NCBI GenBank assembly: GCA_020061285.1
Contig: JAGUYQ010000183.1
Location: 1 to 7,483, forward strand
Direction: 5' to 3'
DNA length: 7,483 bases
From: Betaproteobacteria bacterium
Lineage (GTDB): Bacteria > Pseudomonadota > Gammaproteobacteria > Burkholderiales > UBA9220
This document shows positions 1 to 6,617 of this stretch, one piece after another (within the stretch, counting starts at the first letter, position 1; each line of letters starts with the position of its first letter). The notes beneath the pieces were generated by a model, which had not been told where the DNA came from, ran no database searches, and worked only from the letters and a program-made list of their open reading frames with translations. Position numbers and translations under genes: made by a program.

Positions 1-126
1 ACTTTTTGGGGTCAGCGTGGGCGGCAAGAGAATACGTAGTTGAGGCAGGGCATTAGTAAGGGGCATTTCGTCCACCTTGCGCAGCACGGACAACTTAGAT
101 GCAATGACCATAAAGATGGTAACTCC

Positions 127-456
127 ATGGTGGCAACATACGATCAAAGCCGTTTGTGGAAAGAGGCTCTGGAGAACCTAGGCGATGGTTTTGATGAGCA
201 ACGGGGGCAACTGCGGGAAGCCTACGCCAAATTTCACCAGCGTGCCTCCGTTCTAGCTGCCCAAATCGCCAAGGATTTGCCTGCTCTAACCGTTCACAAT
301 GCCGACCATTTCAACGGCCTATGGCATTTGGCTTCCGAAATCGCTGGGCCGGGCTGGAATCTGAACCCAGCGGAGGCCTTCGTTTTCGGCGGCACCATTG
401 CTCCACGATGCCGGCAACTGCATTGCCGCTTTTCCCGGCGGAATCGAGGGCATTAA
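127..456 (+). pseudogene. N-terminal fragment of an HD-domain/HSP90-like ATPase protein, cut off by a frameshift
   Basis: This is the first part of a gene that continues in another frame at 398-2716. Starting at ATG 127, about 91 codons read as a plausible N-terminus, with a helical stretch and then LTVHNADHFNGLW (His57 and His61), which looks like the first metal-ligand segment of an HD domain. After Ile91 (codon 397-399) the frame turns into an Arg/Cys/His-rich tail and stops at 456. The expected continuation, LLHDAGN with the HD dipeptide, sits at once in the next frame. A loss of two bases or gain of one near 400 explains this; restoring two bases gives GGTI-LLHDAG, which fits the family spacing as I remember it. 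The frame is open from a TTG at 40, but I prefer ATG 127 because the recognisable family-like sequence starts there; its ribosome site is weak. The cause could be mutation or sequencing error. Confidence 0.7.
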
Positions 457-2716
457 GCAGGGCAAGGAATGGAGGGACGTGGTGGCCCAGTGGAAGCAGG
501 GGGAACAGTCCCTAATGCCCGGAGCCCTCGAATATCAATGTGTACTGCTGGAGGTGTTGCGCCTCCTTCATCCGCAGCAGGCGCCCAAGCTGGCTAAAAT
601 CTCCTGGCTGGCCCCTGGCGAGAGCGAGCCGATGTGCTTGCTGGAAGATAAAGAGTTGCGGGACTACTACGCTGTCGTTATGGGCGAGATCGCCGCCAGT
701 CATGGCCTACCTAGTCATGAAATCGAGAGGTTTGCTGCCCAAAGGGTCCACACCCCAGCCTGTCTCCATCCCGCCAAGTGGAGTGTCGATGTCCTCAAGA
801 TCGCCGCCCTGCTGCGCGCCACAGACGCCGCCCACCTCGACGCCACCCGTGCGCCCAAATTCCTTTATGCCTTGACCCAACCACAAGGTACGTCCGACAG
901 CCATTGGCGCTTTCAGTCCAAGCTGGGTGCTCCTGCGGGCGATGGCGAATTGAGTGAACTGGTGTTTTCCTCTGGCGGCCAAGCCTTCAGCCAGGAAGAA
1001 AGGGACGCCTGGTGGCTTTGCTACGATACCTGTGTCATGGTGGACAAGGAATTGCGGGCCATCGATCAGATACTCCGCGAGAACCAACGCCAACCCTTTG
1101 CGCTGCGGGCTGTGCGCGGTATTTCCGACCCTTCCCGCTTCGCCGATTATGTCCGTACCGACGGTTGGCACCCCGTCGATACCTCCTTGCGCATCAGTGA
1201 CGTGGCAAGCGTGGTGGAAAATTTCGGTGGCGAGAAACTTTACGGCAATAAACCTTGGCTGGCCTTGCGCGAATTGCTGCAAAACTCTGCCGATGCGGTA
1301 CGCGCCTGCCGTTCCTTGGGTGGTTTCGGCCCCAAGGAAGGCCGAATTGATGTCGAACTCGAGGAGATGGGTGGCGAAGAATGGCTGCACGTCAGTGACA
1401 ACGGTATCGGCATGAGCCGCTATGTCCTCACCCATACTTTGCTGGATTTCGGTAAATCCCTGTGGCGCAGCAACGACGCGTGGCGCGAATGGCCCGGCTT
1501 GGCTGGCAGTGGCTTCCAAGCTACGGGACAGTTTGGCATCGGTTTCTTTTCGGTGTTCATGCTCGGTGACGCGGTCAAGATTGCCAGCTTGCCCTATGGC
1601 AAGGGGCACGAAAGTTGCCATGTACTGGAGTTCAACTATGGCTTGCATCAACGACCTTTGCTGAGGCCGCCAGGGGAGGATGAAGCCCTTAAACGTCACG
1701 GGACGCGAATTTCTGTCAGGCTGAAAAAGCCATCGAAGAAAGGCTTATTAAGCATTCGGCGGATGGGACTGTTTATAACCGGAAAGAAAAGGGGAGAACC
1801 TGAACCCGCTGGATTCTCGCTACAGGAAATCGTTGCCGCAATGGTTCCGGCACTGGATATCGATGTATGGAGCGAAGAAGCAAAGTCTGGCAAGGTTTCG
1901 TGTGTCAAGCCCAACGACTGGCAAACACTGTCTCCCGAAAATCTTCTCCAACGCCTCCTGCCGATTTATGGTTTTGTGTATCCAATCCAAGGGTATATCG
2001 AAAACCCAGGGAAGCGGATGTTATCGATTCAATCCTCAGAAGGCGAACTACTGGGACGCGGAGCCCTCACTGTTGAGCAACAACTAGGTATATTGGTGGT
2101 CAATGGCATCTATGCCGGAAATGCCGCTGGTATCGCCGGAGTGTTGGTTTCCAGGCAAAACATTGACCTCGCGCGCAGCCAAGCCATTCCCGTCGCAGGT
2201 GCCGATGAAATGGCAAGTTGGGTAAACCAACAGTGCACCAAAATGGAGGCCAAAGAGAAAACCCAATGGCTCGCCGCATGCGCCCTCAGCCTCGGCGGCG
2301 AGGTTGCGGATTGGCCTTTGGTTTACAGCCAGGACGGCGTGCTTGACCGTGATGGTCTAAAGTCTTCGGCCAAAAAATACGCTGAACTTTGGCTTGTCGA
2401 GAGTTTGACGGATTATGACTACGATAATGATGCTGAATTCTCTCCAAACGAATTCGGACAAAATTTGCAGACTCAAGAAAAGTGCTTGGAGGACAGCGAC
2501 GTCCTCTGGAGGCTACAGACATTCATTGACGACGTCGAGTGGCCGCCGCGGGATATCCCTACTATCCATCATCGGCGTCTTATCGACGCCATCGTCGAGA
2601 TACTTGAAGAGGAATGGGGTGGTGTCACGGTGGATGAGCCAAAGGAACAGCAAATAGTCGGCCACGTTAATGGCCAACCTGTTTACCGAGGAGTAAAAAT
2701 TCTTCGTAAGGCTTAA
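398..2716 (+). CDS. HD/HSP90-like ATPase protein, main part, missing the first HD segment because of the upstream frameshift
   Basis: Numbering is from TTG 398, an artificial start that simply marks the frame. Residues 2-5 (LHDA) carry the HD dipeptide, and LLRATDAAHLDATRAP (139-153) looks like the last HD helix with its Asp. An HSP90-like ATPase follows: N-box RELLQNSADA (291-300, Glu292 catalytic, Asn296 Mg-binding), G1 box SDNGIGM (333-339), G2 box GQFGIGFFSVF (377-387) and HGTRISV (434-440). These match the nucleotide-binding boxes of HtpG/HSP90. The remaining 330 or so residues are not recognised. By family knowledge, HSP90-type domains hydrolyse ATP with clamp-like conformational change and HD domains are metal-dependent phosphohydrolases; the substrate here is unknown. 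No signal peptide is seen, so it is probably cytosolic. The natural start is likely ATG 127 in the broken frame. If this frame is translated alone, ATG 515 behind AGGGGG (498-503) is a candidate start. The stop overlaps the convergent hepT stop by four bases. Confidence 0.8.
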   Translation: MLHDAGNCIAAFPGGIEGIKQGKEWRDVVAQWKQGEQSLMPGALEYQCVLLEVLRLLHPQQAPKLAKISWLAPGESEPMCLLEDKELRDYYAVVMGEIAASHGLPSHEIERFAAQRVHTPACLHPAKWSVDVLKIAALLRATDAAHLDATRAPKFLYALTQPQGTSDSHWRFQSKLGAPAGDGELSELVFSSGGQAFSQEERDAWWLCYDTCVMVDKELRAIDQILRENQRQPFALRAVRGISDPSRFADYVRTDGWHPVDTSLRISDVASVVENFGGEKLYGNKPWLALRELLQNSADAVRACRSLGGFGPKEGRIDVELEEMGGEEWLHVSDNGIGMSRYVLTHTLLDFGKSLWRSNDAWREWPGLAGSGFQATGQFGIGFFSVFMLGDAVKIASLPYGKGHESCHVLEFNYGLHQRPLLRPPGEDEALKRHGTRISVRLKKPSKKGLLSIRRMGLFITGKKRGEPEPAGFSLQEIVAAMVPALDIDVWSEEAKSGKVSCVKPNDWQTLSPENLLQRLLPIYGFVYPIQGYIENPGKRMLSIQSSEGELLGRGALTVEQQLGILVVNGIYAGNAAGIAGVLVSRQNIDLARSQAIPVAGADEMASWVNQQCTKMEAKEKTQWLAACALSLGGEVADWPLVYSQDGVLDRDGLKSSAKKYAELWLVESLTDYDYDNDAEFSPNEFGQNLQTQEKCLEDSDVLWRLQTFIDDVEWPPRDIPTIHHRRLIDAIVEILEEEWGGVTVDEPKEQQIVGHVNGQPVYRGVKILRKA

Positions 2717-3051
2717 TAACTGAGCAAGGCGCGGATTTGCGCTTCCAGCTCCGGCAAATCCTTGGCCGCCACGTTCCAGACGGTGTTGAGGTTGACCTTG
2801 AAATAGCCGTGGACCAGCCGATGGCGCATGCCGGCGATGTCGCGCCAAGGAATGGCGTGGTGGTGGTTGGCGAATTCGGGAGAGAGGCGGTTGGCGGCCT
2901 CGCCGATGATTTCGATATTGCGGATGACCGCGTCTTGCATCATGCCGTTGGCGAGGAAGGCTTGCTTGTTGGTGTTGTCGGTGTATTCAGCAATGCGGCT
3001 AATGGCGTCCAGCATGTGCTGAAGATAATCGTGGTCGCGCAATCCTTCCAT
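2713..3051 (-). CDS. hepT: HepT-like HEPN-domain RNase toxin (DUF86 family)
   Basis: The 112-residue protein has the usual length of HepT toxins. It contains RNIEIIGEAANRL (44-56), and the catalytic motif RX4HXY appears as RHRLVHGYF (Arg76, His81, Tyr83). In characterised HepT/MntA (type VII) pairs this motif forms the RNase site, and the antitoxin AMPylates its Tyr; by analogy Tyr83 would be the modified residue. I chose ATG 3051 over an upstream in-frame GTG at 3081 because it lies one base after the stop of the antitoxin gene (TGA-C-ATG), which suggests translational coupling, and because the sequence before it would lie inside the antitoxin gene. No clear ribosome site precedes it. Its stop overlaps, tail to tail, the stop of the HD/HSP90-like gene. 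Whether it is toxic in this host cannot be told from sequence. Confidence 0.9.
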   Translation of the reverse strand: MEGLRDHDYLQHMLDAISRIAEYTDNTNKQAFLANGMMQDAVIRNIEIIGEAANRLSPEFANHHHAIPWRDIAGMRHRLVHGYFKVNLNTVWNVAAKDLPELEAQIRALLSY

Positions 3052-3052
3052 G

Positions 3053-3343
3053 TCAGAGGGGAATGGCCTCGGCCAGCACACGGGCGCGGAAATCCTCGGG
3101 CAAATCGTCCGGCGTCAGCAGGTCCACGGGAATGCCAAGACTGTCCTCGATCTCATGTTGTGCCTTGACCAGGTCGAGCAAGGAGGTGTCGGCGGCAGGG
3201 TCCACCAGCAGGTCGAGGTCGCTTCCCTCCTCGTCACTTCCATGCAGTACCGATCCGAAAACACGGGCATTCGACAGGCCATGCCGGGCGATAGCCATCA
3301 AGATGGCTTCGCGGCTGGATTGAAAGGCGGTGGACGGGCGCAT
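3053..3343 (-). CDS. mntA: MntA-like minimal nucleotidyltransferase antitoxin
   Basis: This 96-residue protein is a stand-alone nucleotidyltransferase of the MNT type. The signature GSX10DXD is complete: Gly30-Ser31, then Asp42 and Asp44 in SDLDLLVD. A likely third acidic residue is Asp74 in PVDLLTP. In known type VII systems MntA transfers AMP from ATP to the Tyr of the HepT RX4-6HXY motif and so inactivates the RNase; the intact catalytic triad predicts that this copy can do the same. It is the first gene of a two-gene minus-strand operon, with hepT starting one base downstream, so the antitoxin is made first. The start is ATG 3343; no strong Shine-Dalgarno is visible. Upstream is a 116-base divergent gap shared with aroC, which must hold the promoters for both directions. 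Confidence 0.9.
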   Translation of the reverse strand: MRPSTAFQSSREAILMAIARHGLSNARVFGSVLHGSDEEGSDLDLLVDPAADTSLLDLVKAQHEIEDSLGIPVDLLTPDDLPEDFRARVLAEAIPL

Positions 3344-3354
3344 GGCAGTCAGAC

Positions 3355-3383
3355 TATTTGTGGAGATTCCTTAAGCCTATGAT
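3355..3383 (+). promoter_or_regulatory. Weak candidate sigma-70 promoter for aroC
   Basis: TATGAT at 3378-3383 is one base from the TATAAT consensus. The hexamer 17 bases upstream (TATTTG, 3355-3360) is a poor -35 element. It lies about 77 bases before the aroC start, within the 116-base gap (3344-3459) between the divergent mntA and aroC. No other clear regulatory site or strong inverted repeat was seen in that gap. This is a pattern match only. Confidence 0.25.
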
Positions 3384-3459
3384 ATACCACGCCGCTAGGG
3401 ATAGCACCCCGTCGTGTTAAACTTGGCGGATTCTCATATTCGGTTGGGTTCATCACATC

Positions 3460-4566
3460 ATGTCCGGCAACACCTTCGGCACCCTTTTCACGGTCACTTC
3501 CTTCGGCGAGTCCCACGGCCCCGGCATCGGCTGCGTGGTGGACGGCTGCCCGCCGGGGCTGGAAATCACCGCGGCGGACATCCAGGCGGAACTGGACCGG
3601 CGCAAGCCCGGCACTTCCCGCCACGTGACCCAGCGGCGGGAGCCGGACGAGGTGGAAATCCTGTCCGGGGTATTCGAGGGCAAGACCACCGGCACTCCCA
3701 TCGCCCTGCTGATCCGCAACCAGGACCAGCGCAGCAAGGACTACGGCACCATCGCCGAGACCTTCCGTCCCGGCCACGCTGACTATACCTACTGGCAGAA
3801 GTACGGCATCCGCGACTACCGCGGCGGCGGGCGTTCCAGCGCTCGGGAGACGGCGGTGCGGGTGGCGGCGGGGGCCGTGGCGAAGAAATGGCTCAAGGAA
3901 CGCTACGGCATTGAAATACGCGGCTACATGTCCCAACTGGGCCCTATCGAGGTGCCTTTCCAGGACTGGTCCATGGTGGGAAAAAACCCTTTCTTCGCCG
4001 CTAACGCAGGCTTGGTGCCGGAGCTGGAGGCCTACATGGATGCTTTGCGCCGCGAAGGCGATTCCGTCGGCGCCAAGATTACCGTGGTGGCCGAAGGCGT
4101 TCCCGTAGGCTGGGGCGAGCCGGTGTACGACCGCCTGGACGCCGACATCGCCCACGCCATGATGGGCATCAACGCGGTGAAGGGGGTGGAGATCGGCGCC
4201 GGCTTCGCCAGCATCGCCCAGAAGGGCAGCGAGCACGGCGATGAGCTGACCCCGGAAGGTTTTCTCTCCAACCACGCCGGCGGCGTGCTGGGGGGGATTT
4301 CCACCGGCCAGGACGTGGTGGTCAACATCGCCATCAAGCCCACCTCCAGCATCCGCATCGAGCGGCGCAGCATCGACAAGGCGGGCAACCCGGCCACCGT
4401 ATCCACCGAGGGCCGCCACGACCCCTGCGTCGGCATCCGCGCCACCCCCATCGCCGAGGCCATGCTGGCCCTGACCCTGATCGACCACGCCCTGCGCCAC
4501 CGGGCTCAGTGCGGCGACGTGACTATCGCCACACCGAAAATCCCCGGCAAGGTCCGGGGCGGCTAA
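3460..4566 (+). CDS. aroC: Chorismate synthase
   Basis: Chorismate synthase converts 5-enolpyruvylshikimate-3-phosphate to chorismate, the last step of the shikimate pathway and the branch point to aromatic amino acids, folate and quinones. It needs reduced FMN and acts in the cytosol as a tetramer. The 368-residue protein is full length and the family signatures are all present: [10 protein letters not shown] (15-24), [15 protein letters not shown] (102-116, with the conserved His106), [11 protein letters not shown] (121-131) and [18 protein letters not shown] (318-335). ATG 3460 begins [10 protein letters not shown], which aligns with the start of E. coli AroC, so the start is firm although no strong ribosome site precedes it. 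There is no sign of damage. The MFS gene starts 30 bases after its stop, and the divergent toxin-antitoxin pair lies upstream. Confidence 0.98.
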   Translation: MSGNTFGTLFTVTSFGESHGPGIGCVVDGCPPGLEITAADIQAELDRRKPGTSRHVTQRREPDEVEILSGVFEGKTTGTPIALLIRNQDQRSKDYGTIAETFRPGHADYTYWQKYGIRDYRGGGRSSARETAVRVAAGAVAKKWLKERYGIEIRGYMSQLGPIEVPFQDWSMVGKNPFFAANAGLVPELEAYMDALRREGDSVGAKITVVAEGVPVGWGEPVYDRLDADIAHAMMGINAVKGVEIGAGFASIAQKGSEHGDELTPEGFLSNHAGGVLGGISTGQDVVVNIAIKPTSSIRIERRSIDKAGNPATVSTEGRHDPCVGIRATPIAEAMLALTLIDHALRHRAQCGDVTIATPKIPGKVRGG

Positions 4567-4596
4567 GGCCGGCCGGCGACGCTCGTTCGGGTTGCG

Positions 4597-5748
4597 ATGC
4601 AGCACTACTGGCGCCTGTCCGGCTTCTACTTTTTCTATTTCGCCTTCGTCGGCGCCATGTCCCCCTATTGGGGGCTGTACCTGAAATCCCTCGACTTCAG
4701 TGCCTTCCAGATCGGGGTGCTGATGTCCCTCCTCCAGGTGATGCGCATTTTCGCCCCCAATCTGTGGGGCTGGCTGGCGGACCACCTGGGGCGGCGGGTC
4801 TTGATCGTGCAGGTCGCGGCGGGTGCGAGTTTTCTCAGTTACCTGGGGGTGTTTTTCGGCACCGGCTTTGCCTGGCTGTTCGCAGTGATGGCGTTGCTGA
4901 GCTTTTTCTGGAGCGCCTCCCTGCCCCTGGTGGAGGCCACCACCCTCAGCCACCTGGGGGAGCACACCGGCAAGTACGGGCGCATCCGCCTGTGGGGGTC
5001 GGTGGGCTTTATCGTCGCCGTGGTGGGGCTGGGCTACCTGCTTGATTATCTGCCCATCCGCGCCCTGCTGTGGGCGATCATGGGCTTCATGGCGGGGATC
5101 GTGCTGTTCTCCCGCTATATTCCCGAGGCCCAGGTGGTGCCCCATCACACCGACCATCTGTCGGTCTGGTTCGTGGTGCGCCGCCCCGAGGTGCTGGCCT
5201 TCATCGGCGGCGGATTTCTCATGGCGGCGGCCCACGGTCCTTATTACACCTTCTATTCCATCTACCTGGTGGACCACGGTTACAGCAAGGGCACCGTGGG
5301 CTGGCTGTGGGCGGTGGGGGTGATCTGCGAGATCGGGGTGTTCCTGTGGATGCCCCGCCTGTTCAAGGCCGTTTCCCTGCGGCGGGTGCTGCTGGCGAGT
5401 TTTTTCCTTGCCGTGGTGCGCTTTCTCAGCATCGGCTGGGGGGTGGAATGGTTCGCCCTGGTTCTGGCGGCCCAGGTGCTGCACGCCGCCACCTTCGGCG
5501 CCTACCACGCGGCGGCGGTGGCGGTGGTGCACCGCATGTTCCGCGGGCGCCACCAGTCCAAGGGGCAGGCCATCTACAACAGCATTTCCTTCGGCGCCGG
5601 CGGCACCCTCGGCGGACTCTACAGCGGTTACACTTGGGACGCTCTCGGCCCCGCCTGGACCTTCACCCTCGCCGCCTCCTGCGCTTTCGCCGCCCTGCTG
5701 TTGGTAGGGGCGAAGCTGCGGCTGGCGGAGGACGAGGAGGGCTACTGA
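4597..5748 (+). CDS. MFS transporter, HcaT-like (MFS_1_like) type
   Basis: A 383-residue, very hydrophobic inner-membrane protein with about twelve predicted helices; the first is near 8-28 and the last near 352-373. Family marks include the motif-A-like loop GWLADHLGRR (58-67), the segment GRIRLWGSVGFI (128-139) typical of HcaT and its relatives, and GAYHAAAVAVVHRMF with KGQAIYNSISFGAGG in the C-terminal half (311-325, 332-346). Members include the E. coli 3-phenylpropionate transporter HcaT, but substrates of most are unknown, and I would not assign one here. Spacing of 30 bases behind aroC, with a GGCCGGCC palindrome and no terminator between, suggests cotranscription. An aromatic substrate would fit that context but is speculation. 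ATG 4597 gives the natural N-terminus (WRLSGFYFFYF), without an obvious ribosome site. Its stop overlaps the end of the convergent REC-PilZ gene by seven bases. Confidence 0.9.
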   Translation: MQHYWRLSGFYFFYFAFVGAMSPYWGLYLKSLDFSAFQIGVLMSLLQVMRIFAPNLWGWLADHLGRRVLIVQVAAGASFLSYLGVFFGTGFAWLFAVMALLSFFWSASLPLVEATTLSHLGEHTGKYGRIRLWGSVGFIVAVVGLGYLLDYLPIRALLWAIMGFMAGIVLFSRYIPEAQVVPHHTDHLSVWFVVRRPEVLAFIGGGFLMAAAHGPYYTFYSIYLVDHGYSKGTVGWLWAVGVICEIGVFLWMPRLFKAVSLRRVLLASFFLAVVRFLSIGWGVEWFALVLAAQVLHAATFGAYHAAAVAVVHRMFRGRHQSKGQAIYNSISFGAGGTLGGLYSGYTWDALGPAWTFTLAASCAFAALLLVGAKLRLAEDEEGY

Positions 5749-6494
5749 AGCCCGAGGGGCTTGCCGGTCTTGCAGGAGGCGATGTAACCCTCAAGAGCCT
5801 TTCTTTGCTCGGCGTTTTCGTGGATGAACTCGAAGGCTATCTGCACGCAGCCGAAGGCATCGAGGGCGCAGTCGCCGGTTTCCACCCGCCGTATCTGCCC
5901 GTCCAGACGGAGGGGGGGATCCTTTTCCGGCTGCAAGGAGATGGTGGCGAGATCGTTGACGTGGCCGGTGTCGGGGTGGATGGGCGAGGTTTTGACCCGG
6001 CAGCCGCCCAGGGAAATATCCACCAGTTCGGCCGAGTAGACGTGAAAGGGATCGAAGCCCAGGTCCACCTCGCAGGGCAGGGCAGGCGTGAAGCGTTCGG
6101 CGGCCCTGCGCTCCCTCAGGCCGGCCAAGCGGCGCACCTTTTGGATCAATTGATCGGGGGAAAAGGGCTTGCACAGGTAATCGGAAACGTTTTCCCGGAT
6201 GGCGATTTCCCTGGCGGAAAGCTCTTCCCTGGCCGTTACCAGGACGACGTGGGCGTCCCTGTTGCCGTGATTGGCGCGAAGGTTGTCCAGAAAGTCCTGG
6301 GCGGACATGCCGGGCATTTCCAGGGCGCTGAAAATCCATTTGACGGCGGGGTTGGCATCCAGGAGGCGCAACGCATCCTCGCCATTGGCCGCTTCATGGG
6401 TCTCTTGAAAACGCAACTCGTCTTGCAGAATGGTGCGGATATATTTCCGCATCGAAAGAGAGTTATCCACCACCAGGGCAACGGTATCAGACAT
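5742..6494 (-). CDS. Degenerate receiver (REC) domain fused to a PilZ c-di-GMP-binding domain
   Basis: A 250-residue cytosolic regulator. Residues 5 to about 122 form a CheY-like receiver: LVVDNSLSMRKYI (acidic pocket, Asp10 but Asn11 instead of a second Asp), FSALEMPGM (55-63), Thr87 in VLVTA and Lys109 in CKPF. The phosphoacceptor position is Ala57 (SALEMP where SDxxMP is normal), so classical phosphorylation is not expected. The C-terminal part is a PilZ domain with intact c-di-GMP motifs: RxxxR as RAAER (130-134) and DxSxxG as DISLGG (159-164). PilZ proteins act as c-di-GMP effectors on motility, polysaccharide or surface structures; the target here is unknown. ATG 6494 is supported by GAGGTG four bases upstream. 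The gene follows a c-di-GMP-I riboswitch and, before that, a histidine kinase on the same strand. Expression control by c-di-GMP is inferred from that leader. The 3' end overlaps the convergent MFS gene by seven bases. Confidence 0.92.
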   Translation of the reverse strand: MSDTVALVVDNSLSMRKYIRTILQDELRFQETHEAANGEDALRLLDANPAVKWIFSALEMPGMSAQDFLDNLRANHGNRDAHVVLVTAREELSAREIAIRENVSDYLCKPFSPDQLIQKVRRLAGLRERRAAERFTPALPCEVDLGFDPFHVYSAELVDISLGGCRVKTSPIHPDTGHVNDLATISLQPEKDPPLRLDGQIRRVETGDCALDAFGCVQIAFEFIHENAEQRKALEGYIASCKTGKPLGLQ

Positions 6495-6498
6495 GGCT

Positions 6499-6504
6499 CA
6501 CCTC
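6499..6504 (-). promoter_or_regulatory. Shine-Dalgarno of the REC-PilZ gene
   Basis: GAGGTG on the minus strand, four bases before ATG 6494, is the clearest ribosome site in the window and fixes this start. Pyrimidine-rich CCTCC and CCTCA stretches in the leader could pair with it (for example CCTCA near 6594-6598 with TGAGG), so it may be the element masked when the leader refolds. Confidence 0.7.
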
Positions 6505-6526
6505 ATCTATTTCCATGAATTTCAGG

Positions 6527-6562
6527 CCCCCGCATTTATCGGCTAATCGCCAAATGCCAGGG
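6527..6562 (-). promoter_or_regulatory. Leader stem-loop before the REC-PilZ ribosome site
   Basis: On the minus strand GCATTT (6557-6552) pairs with AAATGC (6537-6532). Inside it GGC pairs with GCC around a GATTA loop, with a three-base bulge, and an outer CCCT/GGGG arm sits beyond one mismatch. No T-run follows, so it is not a canonical intrinsic terminator. It lies between the riboswitch and the Shine-Dalgarno and could be part of the expression platform. The stem is visible; its role is inferred. Confidence 0.5.
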
Positions 6563-6598
6563 ACGGAGGGGGGCGGAGGACATGGCTGGAGGACTGAG

Positions 6599-6614
6599 GG
6601 GAGGCAATGCTCCC
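6599..6614 (-). promoter_or_regulatory. Short stem-loop directly downstream of the riboswitch
   Basis: On the minus strand GGGAG and CTCCC form a perfect five-base stem around a six-base loop, just 3' of the riboswitch P1 stem. The loop-side TTGCC (6607-6603) repeats the 3' strand of P1 (GTTGCC, 6625-6620). It could therefore compete for the 5' strand GGCAA, a possible switch between two folds. The switching is inference. Confidence 0.4.
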
Positions 6615-6617
6615 GGT

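Noticed and set aside
1..126. The GGGGTCAG-containing left edge as the end of an insertion element or repeat
   Set aside because: Too short and at the edge; no partner repeat or transposase sequence is visible in the window.
395..405. Programmed frameshifting in the HD/HSP90-like gene
   Set aside because: No slippery heptamer, rare-codon or stop-codon context, or downstream stimulatory hairpin is apparent at the junction.
707..1699. A 330-codon minus-strand frame opposite the HD/HSP90-like gene
   Set aside because: The plus strand there encodes conserved ATPase boxes, and the antisense frame shows no family motif.
3349..5553. A very long open frame on the minus strand opposite aroC and the MFS gene
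   Set aside because: It is low-complexity, rich in His, Gly, Gln and Ala, and mirrors the GC-rich codon structure of two clearly real genes; no domain is recognisable.
6487..6516. Nine-codon leader peptide overlapping the REC-PilZ start
   Set aside because: It has no convincing ribosome site of its own and no regulatory codon pattern.
5070..6518. A 482-codon plus-strand frame across the end of the MFS gene and the REC-PilZ gene
   Set aside because: It is out of frame with the MFS gene, antisense to the REC-PilZ gene, and without recognisable motifs.
6527..6562. Intrinsic terminator in the REC-PilZ leader
   Set aside because: The stem is followed by CCTGAAATTC on the transcript strand, not by a run of T.
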